Shown here one piece after another: positions 12,050 through 23,376 of a DNA stretch of 64,000 nt; position 1 is the stretch's first letter, and the number at the start of each line of letters is the position of its first letter. The stretch comes from Favolaschia claudopus. Its lineage: Eukaryota; Basidiomycota; Agaricomycetes; Agaricales; Mycenaceae. Location of the stretch: assembly GCA_037176885.1 (NCBI GenBank), contig JAWWNJ010000164.1, forward strand, positions 124,001 through 188,000, read 5' to 3'. The translations under genes were made by a program, and so were the position numbers. The notes below the pieces were generated by a model, which saw only the letters and a program-made list of their open reading frames with translations, searched no databases and had not been told where the DNA came from.

Positions 12050-13087
12050 CGTCGGCGGAGTCGGGAAGCTTTTATTAGGTTATGCTAGTCGGGATTTTCG
12101 ACGCCGGGCAGGGAAAGGAAAGGGAAGGGGGGAAAGAAGGGAGTGGGGTAGGGCAAGCAAGCAAGCACGTTGTGGTGTATGGAGATAATGAATAGAAAAA
12201 AATCGATTCCGCAGCAGTTGTGATGTGTTTGTCGTCAGTGTTTTGTGGCCGCCGGCGTTGATCGACCGTCTGCGGGTCGCTTGGTCCGTTTCGGGTTGAG
12301 GTTGAGGTTGGATCGACGCGGGGGATGGGGGAGCGAGGAATGGAAAGAACAGGCAAGGAGGGAAGGGATGACGGCGACGCGGCGATGCGATGGGATGCGT
12401 ATCCGAATTAGTTTAGTTAGCGTAGTTGGTAAGTGAGTGATGAGATGAAGGAGAGACGATGAGTTGCCGGTCAGTGAGTGTTCTATGTATGCCTAGACGC
12501 AGACCAACTTCAGGCTCAGCAGAAGAGCAATATTGATTGCAAGCAATGCACGAACGCACCGAGTCCCGAAAGGGGTCACCCCGAACTTCCTCCGCCACTA
12601 AGTCTAGGTTAAGCAGGCGAGCAAAGCACCAACAGTGCAGTTCGGTGTGGAAGCCTTGCTCGTACGCGCTCGCAACGGAGTCGAGGACCGGGCTGGCTGG
12701 ACGATGGCGGAGGGGAAAAAGGTGGCTGGTTACGTGAACTCACGTCACGGCTTTCGCGCCGAATCCCCGATCGCCGACGGGCCGAAGTTCAACCATACAG
12801 TATGACCTATCGTAAGTTGGGGATCTTTATGCACCGTTAATTGACGGGTGAATGTGCACCGGCACAATATGTCTTTAGTCTGAGGTACCTCATACAGATC
12901 CAAGCTCTCCATTTATAAAGACAACTCACAATGACCTTATACCCAAGAGATGAGTACCTTGGAATATCCAACAAAGGGGGCTGATGAGAGGACACCCTGA
13001 GCATATCCTAATCGATTCATTAATTCAAACAAGTCCAAATTCGAATTCAAAGAAACTTCATGATACATGAACTCAACTTTGACTCAA
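12050..13087. other. Intergenic region, no supported gene
   Basis: About 1 kb between the start of the methyltransferase gene and the 3' end of the NACHT-WD40 gene. Short frames here have no domain and no splice logic. The part after 12780 becomes AT-richer, matching the WD40 gene next to it. Confidence 0.5.
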
Positions 13088-16000
13088 CTACATAATAGTA
13101 GACCTCAGATCAACTATAGTAAGATTACCCGCTTGGGAATCAGTAGCGAAAATTCCCTTCTGTGATTCCCACAGAGTCCTCAACCAAGGCTGACGCCGAC
13201 TTGCAGGTACCCAACAAACTCGTTTTCCGGTATGCGGAAAAGTAATCCACCCATCTTCTTGGAGGTAATGGAGTTCATCATCCGGCAGCAGGTCTTCATA
13301 TCTTGCAGGTGTCTTGCCTTCTCTAGCTGCAATGACACCATCATTGTTTGCACGCCTATCTAATCTCCAATCCTGAACTGGCCATGGCTCAAAGTTTAAG
13401 CCCAGTACCTTCCAAACTTTGACTGATTCATCTTCCAACCAAGACGCAAGCCAAACACCATCTGGAGAGAATAGTGCCCACAAAATTGGGGGCATTGGAG
13501 TTGGGTTGCCTTTCAAAATTGTGACTCGCTCTCCTGTTTCAACGTTCCAGATATGAATTTCACCGTCAAGAGTCCCAGAACATAAAAGCTTGTCATCAGG
13601 AGAGAAAGAGGCCACTCCAACACCAGAGTTATGAATCAATGAATGTTTTTGAGTTTGGGTAGCAACATCCCAGATAATGACCTGAGCATCTGGAGAGGCA
13701 GAAACAAGGAGAGTGTCATCTGCAGAGAACTGTGCCGTGTAGACTTCATCAGTATGCCCTCTGAGCACACCAAAAATTGAGCCGTTCCCTGAATTGAGAA
13801 TGCAAATGGTTTGATCCACAGAGGAGGAAGCTATGAGCTTGTCGTCATTGGAGAATGACAAAGACAAGACAGTCCCAATGTGTGCATTGACTTCATACAC
13901 CAAACTCCCGTCATCTGTGTTCCAGAGTGCAATCTTTCCATGAGTAGAGCCAGACACAATATGATCAATATTTTCAGGAATCTGAACAACCATCACAAAT
14001 TCCTCAGAGCCCTGTACACCAGTCATTGTTGCATCCCACAGTCGAACCGTTCGATCTACTGATGCTGAAAGAATATAGAGGCCATCTGATGTTGACTGTA
14101 TACATTCCACTGGGCCAGAGTGCCCCCGATATTTTGCAATCCAAGATTCAGAGCCAGAAAGATCCCAGATGCGCACAATCCCATCTGACGAACCAGATAC
14201 AAGTTGATCTACTCCATTTCGAGACAAAACAGAGAGTGAGTTAATAGCTGCTTCTCCATCAACCAGGTAGCTTATCTCTTCATAATGCTTAGCCCCTCGA
14301 AGAGTGATAACACCATTCTTGGATCCAGCAAAAAGTGTGGTTGAGTTCAAAGCAAGAGATAGCACAGCATCTGCACATTGAAGGACCCTTATCGCGTCAT
14401 GAGACCTCACATCCCAAACACGGATGGTACAATCTTCACTGCCAGACATGATCTGAGAATCGTCTGATGAGAAGAGAAGGCAAGTAACAGGAGCTGAATG
14501 ACCTGTTAGCAATGCAAGTTGCTTTGTTTCCTGCACGTCCCATAGAGCAAGGGTTTTGTCATCTGAGCCAGATGCAATTATATCCCCATTGCTTGAAAAT
14601 ATGGCCACCCGAACACAGGCATTATGACCCAAGAACATGAAGATACTGGATCCTGTAACAGCTTCCCAGAGTCTAACTGTATTATCTGCTCCACTGGATA
14701 CAAGGAAGGCTGAATCAGGAGAATATCCAACAGATTTGATCTCTCCCTCATGGCCAGCTAAGCGGAGAACCTGTGAGCCATTGGAGATATCCCAGATACA
14801 AATATAACCGTCGTCAGAAGGAGATGCCACACGCCCTCCATTTGGTGAAATGGATATCATGTTGACGGTGGATGTATGTCCCTCAAGAACCAGAAGGCTA
14901 GCATCCCAATTTTCTGTATGAGGACTCTTGAGAGTATACATGGGAAGTTCATGCTTGTATGCATGTAGGATAGAGCAGTCAGGGATAAACAGAAGAGCAG
15001 AGTTGTACACTTGAATTGCACTGATGCTAATAGCATTGTGAAAATCAAGTACAAGTCTGTAGGCATCATACACCATATTGTATGTGTTTGGGATGTTATT
15101 CTGTAGGCATGAATTGAGACAAAATTTTAAATATCAAAATGAAAAAAAAATTACTTTGCACCAAGAGAACACAGCCAATAAATTGCTGACACAAAGCGGA
15201 AATCTCTGTTCCAGACTCAAGACTTCTACCCAGTAGAGAAGCTTTGTAGATGCAAAGTCAGACATTTTCTTGGCCAGTTCCCCTTGAGGACCTGCCACAT
15301 CTGAGTGTGATAAATGATATCCCCAATGCTGACATGCATAAGATAGCGCTGGAGAGACAGACTCCTGAAGTCTTTTCTGGAGATCTGGTATCTCTGAGTT
15401 CAAGACCACATCCTCCCTGATGTTGCAAATATTGCGCTTCAGATGGTGAAGCATAATTGTCAAGCAGCATGATGCAAGCTGGGAATGCACTTGCTCTTCT
15501 GAGATCATGAATCGAGGATCTGCGCATCGGTTTTGGACAACAAGGAAGTCACGAAAAGATGGGTGAAATATACGGATAGGCTGATTGTATCCAGGTGAGA
15601 TGACAAGAAGAGAATGCAATGGTGTTAATGCTCCTTCAATATCATCTTTGTCATGTTCCAATAGCTCTCCAAGTGCAGATATAGACAGAGGATTCTGGAG
15701 GACAACGATGGTGCCAACAATTTTTTGAAAACGTTCACAGAGCTCCAATGCATCCCCTCTATTTTCCACAAAGCTTTGTAAGATCTGCAGATATAGATTG
15801 TCAACCTGACTGTACAGTCCTGTTGATGGTTTGTTCGTGTTCCCAAGAAGCCGCTGCAGTCGATCTCGAGGACTATACAATTTGTCGGCTAAGGTTTTGA
15901 CAATGGTAGCAGCAAAGATGAAAAACATTCCAGCACGAAGAACCAGTTCATTGAAGGCTACAGTACCTGGCCAATCTGGCCAAGGGGGCTGCACCTCCCG

Positions 16001-16705
16001 ATTAATCTGAATCTCCTGTAGATGATGGGTAAGATAACTTTTGATGTCTTCCTGGATAGCAGGTTGATCCATTTCATGCAATACAGCAGTCTCGTGCAAA
16101 CTTTTGGGAAGGTTTGCTGGTTTGAAAACACTTTGTATTGAACGCTCTGGACGACTGGTAATCAAAACCTTGATAGCTAACCCAGAGCGTGGCAATTCTG
16201 TTAGAAGGAGAGGTACCAGATCACCGCCTTCTGTGCCTCGCTCTTTGTCACATTCATCGAGAGCATCCAGTACAATGAGGTATGGTCCGAAGGCTGGGAC
16301 CTTTTTGAGTGGCTCAAGAAGAAGTTCTGTTATTTGATACTGCTGTGCATGGGAGGCTGCATCTGGATGCTCTCGCAAGACATCAACCAGCCTTTTGCGG
16401 TATGCAACGTTCACTGCAGCCAATTGAAAGGCTATGGTTGGGATGATGAAAGCAACACTTCGATGATCGGCTTCGTCTCTGGAAAAGAAAAAACTAGCGC
16501 CAAGATGACCTTTGGAATGCAAGGCTTCGCAGACAGTATGAGAGATTGCAGTTTTCCCCGTGCCACCTAAGCCAGACAGCCAGAAGATCTGAGGCCCTTG
16601 AGGGTTGTTGAACCAGGTATGGATTCTGTCAAGAAACATTTGACGTGTCCCTCGAAAACAGCCTGTATCTTGTTGGCGAGAAACAAAGCCTGCTGTGGCA
16701 ACAGG
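13088..16705 (-). pseudogene. NACHT-WD40 NLR-type gene, 5' end cut off by a copia LTR
   Basis: Two coding blocks (16705-15155 and 15100-13088) joined by a 54-nt intron give 1187 aa with no start. The first block is a NACHT NTPase: Walker A GLGGTGKTAI and Walker B LIVLDALDEC, followed by the helical region typical of fungal NLR-like receptors. A CFRGTR motif just before it marks the usual junction with an N-terminal effector domain. The second block has about 12 WD40 repeats (for example VRLWDATMTG, IRVWDVRSHD). Fungal NACHT-WD40 proteins such as HET-E control heterokaryon incompatibility and are thought to sense non-self. The open frame runs into TGTTGAGG, the first bases of a copia LTR at 16706, and the N-terminal exons are not on the far side of the transposon block. 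The remainder has no stop or frameshift, so the break is recent or the fragment is still used. Confidence 0.85.
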
Positions 16706-17012
16706 TGTTGAGGTACATGCTTACAGACGTTCCTTACCTTTACTTCTTTACTTTACGGGTAACCTTCCTAATTAGTTAACGGTCTAATATCCCCGTATCT
16801 TTTTCGTAGCCGTCTTACGTACAGCTCAGTTGGTTGTCTACGCACGCCCACTGAGCTGTAAGTCCTCTGTGTATATCTTCGTCTATTTACTTACTCACAG
16901 TACCTAGCACTCTATCTTTATTCTAGGTACATAATATATTTAGTTGGTTGTCTACGCACGCCCACTGAGCTCACTCTATCTTTATTCTAGCTCGCCGTTC
17001 TCCATACCCGCA
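16706..17012 (+). repeat. Copia 5' LTR (about 307 bp)
   Basis: Starts TGTTGAGG and ends CCCGCA, 3 bases before the primer-binding site. Two internal segments are each repeated about 110 bases apart: TTGGTTGTCTACGCACGCCC (near 16833 and 16945) and TCTATCTTTATTCTAG (near 16912 and 16977). The ends are inferred from the TG...CA rule, since the 3' LTR is absent. Confidence 0.65.
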
Positions 17013-17015
17013 AGA

Positions 17016-17027
17016 GGTTATGGGCCC
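17016..17027 (+). other. Copia primer-binding site, internal initiator-tRNA type
   Basis: GGTTATGGGCCC is complementary to the anticodon region of eukaryotic initiator tRNA-Met. From memory, Drosophila copia uses the same sequence to prime from a half-tRNA. The gag ATG (17020-17022) lies inside this site. Confidence 0.75.
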
Positions 17028-17668
17028 CGAGCCCGACTCCAACGTGTCGTCGTCCTCCCTGAAAATCACTAAGCTTCCCAAGCTGAAAGATGACGGATCC
17101 AACTGGGGGACTTACAAGGACCTGGCCATGAACGCGATCGTCGCGAAGGGTCTGCGTCGACACGTTACCGGGACTGTCCGAGTGCCACCCACACTCGAAG
17201 AACGGGACGGGGAGTTTTTCCTGCCGAATCGGCTTGCACCCCTGTCGGAGGATGAGTTAGAGGCACACGAGGACAAGTTGGATGAGTACCTGCAAAAGCA
17301 AGCTCAAGTCCGTCAGATCATATACGAGACGGTCTCCGAGGCTACGTTCATGCGCATTAAAACTCAGCCAAACGCGCAGCTAATGATCATAGCACTCACC
17401 AACATCTTCGAGAACAAGGGGGAGATGGTCCAAATGGATACGCTCACCCGCCTCCAGACTATGCCCTGTCTCGCCGACGACGACGTAGTCAAGCACATCA
17501 CCGAGATGCAGCGACTCAAAGAGGCGCTCGCCGCCATGGGTGCCCCAATCACCGACCACGCCTTCTCCACGTACATCAAGGCCTCGCTCCCCGATGATTT
17601 CCGCCCTCTCCTTTCTACCATTTCTTCGACTTCACGTATGACTGGCCGCACACTCACTAGTGACGCGC
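17020..17668 (+). pseudogene. Copia gag, 3'-truncated
   Basis: About 216 codons of a copia-type Gag (UBN2/Retrotran_gag_2 family) are open from the ATG in the primer-binding site. The N-terminus (ITKLPKLKDDGSNWGTYKDL) carries the family's L-x-G-x-N-W-type signature, and the later YIKASLPDDFRPLLSTI segment is also typical. In a full element this protein forms the virus-like particle. The frame is interrupted at 17668 by the LTR of element 1; the codons after that come from the LTR. The zinc knuckle and pol are missing. Confidence 0.75.
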
Positions 17669-18375
17669 TGATAGACCCGGTATTGGGCCAGGGCTGAATT
17701 TATTCATTTTCAGTTCAAGTGCTATTGTATTAAAAGCGTAATACATTAAATACCAAGGGAATACGCTCGTATGAGGACTGGCGTTTGCCTGAGCGGCCAG
17801 TTAAAGGATTATACACTAAGTGGGAGGTCTGGCACTGTCTACGACTGCGCTGGTATAGCGTGGAAGCTATAATATTCCAGAACAGACCTATCACGATAGG
17901 TCTCCAACCATCCGGAATAGGATTGGGAGTCACCCTGTGTTCCGACCAAAGGCAGAATGAGTGGGATATAACTTGGGACTTATAAGAACCTGCCGAAAGG
18001 CCAGAAGGAGTGTTTCCTGGAGGCAAGAGGCTTTCACGAATAATTCTATAAACCAATTGCGAGGGATTTGCGGAAGTAGAATATTCCTACAAAGGAACTA
18101 CACGTCATGCCGAGGTGGCTGCCGCCGTATTACGATCAAGGAGCACGGTCCGAGGAGGGACACCCATTAATGCCAATTTGGGCAATATTGATTGGGCCGC
18201 AGCGGGCCACTGTCATAACATAATGATCGGGATAAGGGAGTGGAACTCAATGCACTTTTGATCCATTTCCTGTTCTGGCCACCAAGGATAGGGCGAGGGC
18301 ATAGCGGGCCCTAGTTTCTCTCACATTATACCCGTTTGTCAAGTGTTCGGTCTCTTATTATTTATTAGTGAAAGG

Positions 18376-18382
18376 TATAAAA
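18376..18382 (+). promoter_or_regulatory. TATA box in the element 1 LTR
   Basis: TATAAAA in the sense orientation is preserved in both LTR copies (27793-27799 on the right). It would place the sense transcript start, and so the R region, near 18405. Confidence 0.55.
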
Positions 18383-18562
18383 GGCATCGTTTCCTGTACT
18401 GGTACTCCAGTGGATTCCCTCCTCTCGTTGTGAGCGTCAAGCCAGTGTTGGCTTCGTGAACAACTAGAAGTTGGACTCCATTCGAGATAAACTCCAGAAG
18501 CTTATTTGTTTCTTTGGTTTGTTTCGTCAATATATATTGTCTGTTGGATCATCTCTTGAATT

Positions 18563-18667
18563 GTACGCGTGGAATATTGGAAATTTTGGGAACTTACGCG
18601 TGGAATTATAAGAACTTTTGACCTACGGGACGCGTGAAACGGTTATCGGACATCTTACGCGTGGAAT
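18563..18667 (+). repeat. Four ACGCGTGGAA-type repeats in the LTR
   Basis: TACGCGTGGAATA-like units recur four times within about 105 bases, about 30 bases apart, downstream of the TATA box. Both LTRs keep all four. Confidence 0.6.
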
Positions 18668-18989
18668 ATATTGGCTTAACAAGCGACTTAAACACCTAAA
18701 CCTCTTGAGAAGAGTTACATCTCAACCCTTGTTGAAACCCACACTTCCTGTGTCAACATAGGACTCGTATAGACGTACTCTGTACAAAGTCAGCAATCGC
18801 GAAAGCTTAAGTTAGTATATTTTGAGTGTTAGAATAGTTGGATTGCCACAGTCTATACTGGACTGGAACCCCGAACCTCGCACGTCGATCTCATAGTGGT
18901 TTAGGATTATATTTAAGATTTGATTAGGGATTTAATTCCTTTCATTTCTTGGGTGTTTTCCATAGTTGCCCTATAGTCAGCGTTTCATC

Positions 18990-19007
18990 TGGAGCCCACC
19001 GCGAGGG
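18990..19007 (+). other. Element 1 primer-binding site
   Basis: TGGAGCCCACCGCGAGGG starts two bases after the LTR. Its complement would end ...GGUGGGCUCCA, a normal tRNA 3' end with discriminator U. U73 is typical of cysteine tRNA, so tRNA-Cys is a possible primer. Element 2 carries the same site. Confidence 0.75.
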
Positions 19008-19149
19008 GTTCATCCATCTATTTCTATACTTCAAAATAGAAATCTCGAGCCAAGTTTGGACTTGTTGCGTATAGAAATATCTCTACCTTCCTATACAGGA
19101 TTATACCTTGGACTTACATCCGAGAAGAACGAATTATTCGTTAAAAGTG

Positions 19150-19932
19150 CCGTTGACTTAGGTCAACATTTCGGTACAACCAGACTCGTCAGAAATATCT
19201 GCGGACGGCGAACTTGCTTCCACATCTTTCGCGAAACCTAAACCACGCCGGTCTAGTCGGTTATCCACACCAACAGACTTAGATCCTCTTCCTAGGAAGA
19301 AAAAGCGTACTCCTACTGAGGCAGGGAGATCACAATCTCGAGCCAAAGCTAAGGAACGGGTTACAACGCACAAGAGGGAAAGCAGAAAGCTATCACGAAT
19401 ACTCTGCCGAACAAAAACACACATTCTACCATCGAGGAAGAAGTCGAAGAGGAACACACCAATCCTCCAGACTCTCCCTCTGCTGTACAAACACACAAAA
19501 CCGTACCTTCTATATGAGATGGACGGGTCAAAAGCTGTAAAACTGGACAGCTCAATTTAGAGTTGTACTGCTCGAGCAGCACCAAGACAAAAGAGTCGAG
19601 TTGGCCATCTAAATTTTTCTGACTCGATTGATTTATCGAGAAAGATGTTAGAAGGCATAATTGAAAAAGACTCAGGAGAAGATCCATTCGTTGGAATGGA
19701 TCTGCAGATTAAAGAAGTTCGTCTCGAGAGGCCTGGAGCAATCGCGAAAGGCACCGATAGTGATGAGCACGAATCGGACTCGGATGATGAAGAGAGCGAA
19801 GAAGCTCTGGGCTTAGACTCAGAGCGGAACAAAAGAGGAGTTCCACACGAGTCAAAGGCAAAAACACAGAGTCACATTGAAAGGAGTGTAGCGAAATATT
19901 CTAAGGAGAATACTAGTTGGCATTCGCGATAG
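19150..19932 (+). pseudogene. Possible remnant of a sense gag-like frame
   Basis: Where gag would be expected there are two short sense frames: one basic and Ser/Arg-rich (about 19160-19560) and one acidic 95-codon frame (19645-19932, with ESDSDDEESEE). Neither has a zinc knuckle or a recognised domain, and they are in different frames. A decayed gag N-terminus is the simplest reading, but this rests mostly on position. Confidence 0.3.
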
Positions 19933-20156
19933 GCTGTAACGACTGAAAAGAGTTGGTCGGGGTATACGGCTAATGAGCGGAAGTGTAGACTCTAAAAGCA
20001 ATGACGAGGAGAGTGGTAATTAACAGAACAACAAGGGCAGAGAGTGGAAGGTGGACCTCCGCAGTTGAGGGAGTTCTGCAACTCGCGTCCGGTTCTGTTA
20101 AGAAAGGGTTAGCACCCTTTCGTGGAAAAAGGGAAGCTGCTCACGAAAGAGGGTAG

Positions 20157-21595
20157 TTAGGCATTACCGGTGGGTAGTACCTGTTCCCGCTTATGCTGGG
20201 CATCGAGGACGCGTCGAAGATCGGTGAGCAAGTACTCGCGGTGATCAAGGTGATACCGGAGTTGGGCATTCTCGAAGCCGACTCGCGAGCGAAGTTCTGC
20301 TTCTTGGAGTCGTAATGCGCCCATCGAATCGGCTGTGGAGCTTTTGACGGCGTCCCGCGCTTCGGCAACAGTTTGGCGGACTGTTGGGTTGTTAACTGAT
20401 AAGTCGGTTGCTTCGAAATAAGTCAGAGGCTGGCTTAGAAGCAATCGCGAAAGCTAAACGCACCATCGTACTGCTCGACTGAGTCCTCATGCGCGAGTGG
20501 CTGTGAGGGACGTGCACGTTTCCGTGGTGGTGGGACGGGGAAGTCTTCAACGACGATGGCTGACGCTGAACTTGGGTCAGTACGGGCAAGAATGGCCATA
20601 GCCTTGATATAGGAAGCAGAGTTTCGGTCAATCCCCTTGATGCGAAGAAACGAGAGGCGTACCGAAGAAGGACGCGTACTCCCAGACTGCGAAGTCTGAG
20701 GCAGCAATAAGAGGAAGTGGCGAGAAGGAAGCTATCGTGACAGGTCAAAACTCACCGCAGGGTTGCGCTCGTCAAGAGACTGAGTCGCCCGGTGACCAGA
20801 GGCACTTGCGTCGTTCTAAATTTGCAAAGTCAGAATTAATGACAGCAATAATGAATGATAAACGCACGGAGTCGTCCACAATCATGGTGTCGTCCACAAA
20901 ACCAGGAAGCTCAGAGTCGTCGAAGGGAGATTCATCTCCATCTTCGATAGTGGCCTTGGACTTCTTAGTTTTATTGTCCTTCTGGCGAAGTAATGAGCGA
21001 TCGAGAAAGGCAGAATTAAAAGAAAGCACCTTAGCGCGAGGAGCGCGGGGCTTTCGCGAATTCTTGCTCTCTTGATCGTCAGCCTGAGCACGAGCCTCTT
21101 CGAGTTCGGTACGGTGTGCTTGCTGAGAAGCTACGGTGTTTCCTCGTTGAAGCTCGCGCTCGGCCTTGATCTTAGCACACAACTCGAGAATAAGAGGATA
21201 GCGACCTCCAATGACGCCGTTGGAGCCGACAGCAGTCTGGTGGTAGCTGTTTTTGACGCTATAGAAAGCATCGTAGAGAGTCTTGTCCTTCGCAATCTCG
21301 CCGAGAAGGCCAGAGAACGAGTCCTGACAACGCTATGAGCATTCGTGAAAGGTGTTAAAATATTAAAACGCACCAAAGTAACAGTCTGTTGGTCGAGGAA
21401 TGTGCGCTGCTTAGCACGGTCGGGGTACTTGGTCGCAGAAACGCTGTCTGCGACACTGACGATTGCGTCGTGTTGACCTTTAGTGAGACCAGAGCGAGCC
21501 ATGTTCTTGAGAAAGGGATACTGAGAAAAGATACTGCTGTAAGGAGTGTAGAAGGCTAGCTCTTTATAGCTAGGCGAGTGGATGGACTCCGTCAT
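20157..21595 (-). CDS. Element 1 antisense gene C: basic-patch and coiled-coil protein
   Basis: Five exons on the minus strand (21595-21374, 21323-20868, 20815-20756, 20695-20464, 20410-20157) give 407 aa with no stop or frameshift. The N-terminal about 130 residues form a helical region. An acidic, Lys-rich linker follows (DNKTKKSKATIEDGDES), then a basic patch with RKRAR that could be a nuclear localisation signal, followed by HEDS. The last about 85 residues are a predicted coiled coil. No known family is recognised. Gene v of element 2 has the same order, the same KRAR...HEDS block, an intron at the same place before the coiled coil (phase 1) and one at the same place in the N-terminal region. 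This strongly suggests common descent. Three of its four introns carry the TCRCGA-type motif. A DNA- or chromatin-binding role is only inferred. Confidence 0.7.
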
Positions 21596-21604
21596 AAAGA
21601 GTTT

Positions 21605-21640
21605 AACTGGGGACAGTTAAAATTTATGAAAAGGGGAGGA
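21605..21640 (+). promoter_or_regulatory. Element 1 internal hairpin plus polypurine tract
   Basis: AACTG-GGGA-CAGTT, extended by flanking A/T pairs to an 8-bp stem, is followed 8-10 bases later by GAAAAGGGGAGG. The same layout stands at the 3' LTR (27043-27077). It lies just upstream of the start of antisense gene C. Confidence 0.65.
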
Positions 21641-22065
21641 GTAGGAGCAATCGTGATAGATTGCGGGATAAGCGGAATGAGCGGCCGGAGTTGAATCCTA
21701 AAAGGACTTAGGATTTCTATAGACTCTGGAGTTCAGAAATATAAAGGGAAACTTTGATCGGTATAAGAAATACTGTGATCGGGATAAGCGGAATAAGGAT
21801 GCCGCATGTGTTCGCGAATCAAAGCGTAATACGACCGAAACAGGAAAATTACCGAAATAGGAAGTAGAACAGAGAACCGCACCAGTCTGTCTTGGTCTTT
21901 TGACGCAAGCGATCCGAAGATGAGATAGCGATAGGAATAAGCAAAGATGGCTTTCGCGATTGACTGAGGAAGTGGAATTCGGTCGTTCCTTGACAAACAC
22001 ATGGATTCCTAAGAGCTATGAACTACTCTAAGGGACTCTACAAGTGGAGAGGAATCGATCCTATA
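21641..22065. other. Spacer between antisense genes C and B
   Basis: No coding exon is seen. It holds several TCRCGA-type motifs (21651, 21812, 21954), and short frames here look incidental. It should contain the gene C promoter and the gene B 3' UTR. Confidence 0.5.
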
Positions 22066-22869
22066 CTACTGAGAGCTAGAGGGACTACCAGCTCTACAAT
22101 TACTGTACAAGCTTAGTCGCACTATCTCCTGGACCATACAGTCCTCCACCGCCGATAGCTCGAAAGCCTCCTGCATACCCTGCATACGCTGAATGACAAG
22201 TGTCTTCACATCAGTAGGATAATCGTAGACGCCAAAGAGCATGTGCAAGTAGCTAAGACGAGTAAAGTCGTGAATGGCCTCGACTTGGGACAGCATGGAA
22301 AAGCGCTGTTTGTCGAAAGGAGCGATGCTCTTGTTAAAGAGGTGGAAAGCCACTTGACAGTCAGCGAAGAACTGGACTTCCCACTCGCGATAAGCCTCGG
22401 CTGGGAAAGAAAGTAAGCAATCGCGATAGGTCAGGAAGTAGGCAAACACACCAGGATTGGAGTTGGTGGTAAAGATCACCTCCTGGGCAAAAACGTGTCG
22501 TGCCTCCAAGACCTCCACGAACTTGAGACGTTGGGTAAAAGTGCAGGTAGCACCAGTACCAGCGACCATGCAATCCGTGCAAGGTTGAGACCACTTATAG
22601 AAAGTCCCAGACTGCACGCAGGTAGTCTGCAGTATGGGATTGGTATTGGAATCAACCGCAGGGTTCTAAGATCGAAAATATTAGCAGTGGCTAGCTTTCG
22701 TGATAGAAAATACCCGTACCGATGAGAGTAACTCATTTGCACTCGTGTGCTTGCCGAGACGTCTGGCGGAGTCCGGAGTGAGGATGGGGAATTCGTGCAT
22801 AGAGGCAGTTCCCTTAAGGACAGGAACCACGGGGAGACCATGACGGCTAACGAAGGGACGTGTCGACAT
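22066..22869 (-). CDS. Element 1 antisense gene B: small Cys-cluster protein
   Basis: Two exons (22869-22720 and 22665-22066) around a 54-nt intron give 249 aa. After a short N-terminal exon, the second exon carries CVQSGTFYKWSQPC-x2-C-x8-C. This keeps the last three cysteines and the Trp of the six-cysteine cluster seen in element 2 genes ii-iv (there C-x2-C-x6-C-x8-C-x2-C-x6-8-C), but two cysteines of the first half are missing or replaced. The rest is helical with no known domain. The first ATG in frame is at 22869; an additional upstream exon cannot be excluded. The intron contains the element's motif. Confidence 0.6.
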
Positions 22870-23376
22870 GGAGAATAAAGTCGGGGAGCCAACGAAAACG
22901 CTTTCATGATTGCGCTTAAATAGGTCCAAAGAGTTGGATTATTTACTATTGGGGAAAAACGGAACGGTGTCCGTACAGCGAGGCAATCGCGACAAAATTT
23001 CCTTAATCGATAAATGTGCATGAGGCATCAGAAAGGACTGGTGACTTAGGATTCTAGCATTCGCGAATGGAGAAAAGCCTCATTTGAGGCAGCAACGATA
23101 CAATTGAGGGCGGTATAGCAATATACAAAATCAGGCCCATGTATCGTAAGGTCCCAGAAACAATAGCTAAGACAATATCAAAGAAATCAAGCAAAGTACG
23201 ACAATATCGAGAGATATGTACAGAGATTTCGAGATATACAAATGTTCAAAGCAATTGGGAGCGCGCATTCGTCCGGTTCGGAGCAATAGCGAAAGGTCCA
23301 TCTGATAGCGTAAAATATAATATCTAACTGAAAGAGTCAGTTAAGATATGGAATAAGTAAGAAAGGACTTACAAAA
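22870..23376. other. Spacer between antisense genes B and A
   Basis: Noncoding as far as I can see. It holds TCGCGA-type motifs at 22987 and 23061 and a variant at about 23290. It should contain the promoter of gene B and the 3' UTR of gene A. Confidence 0.5.

Larger units (their letters stand above)
16706..17668 (+). mobile_element. Ty1/copia LTR retrotransposon, 5' fragment
   Basis: The fragment contains a 5' LTR, a copia-type primer-binding site and the start of gag. It entered the NACHT-WD40 gene at 16706 and was then cut at 17668 by the LTR of element 1. No pol and no 3' LTR are seen in the window. Confidence 0.8.
17669..18987 (+). repeat. Element 1 left (5') LTR
   Basis: Runs from TGATAGACCCGG to GTCAGCGTTTCA and is nearly identical to 27078-28403. 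It contains a near-palindrome GACCTATCACGATAGGTC at about 17885-17902 and four copies of ACGCGTG(G/A)AA between about 18563 and 18667. Differences from the right copy are scattered substitutions and small indels, the largest near 18140-18175. Confidence 0.88.

Noticed and set aside
11662..12188. Arg/Gly-rich plus-strand frames
   Set aside because: They mirror the Pro/Ser-rich stem of the methyltransferase on the other strand and are compositional artefacts.
17785..18170. Open frames inside the element 1 LTR (also at 27180-27641)
   Set aside because: They differ between the two LTR copies by frameshifting indels and have no domain; treated as noncoding.
19158..19832. Minus-strand frames near the element 1 primer site
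   Set aside because: They overlap each other in different frames, lack splice logic, and contain no family motif.
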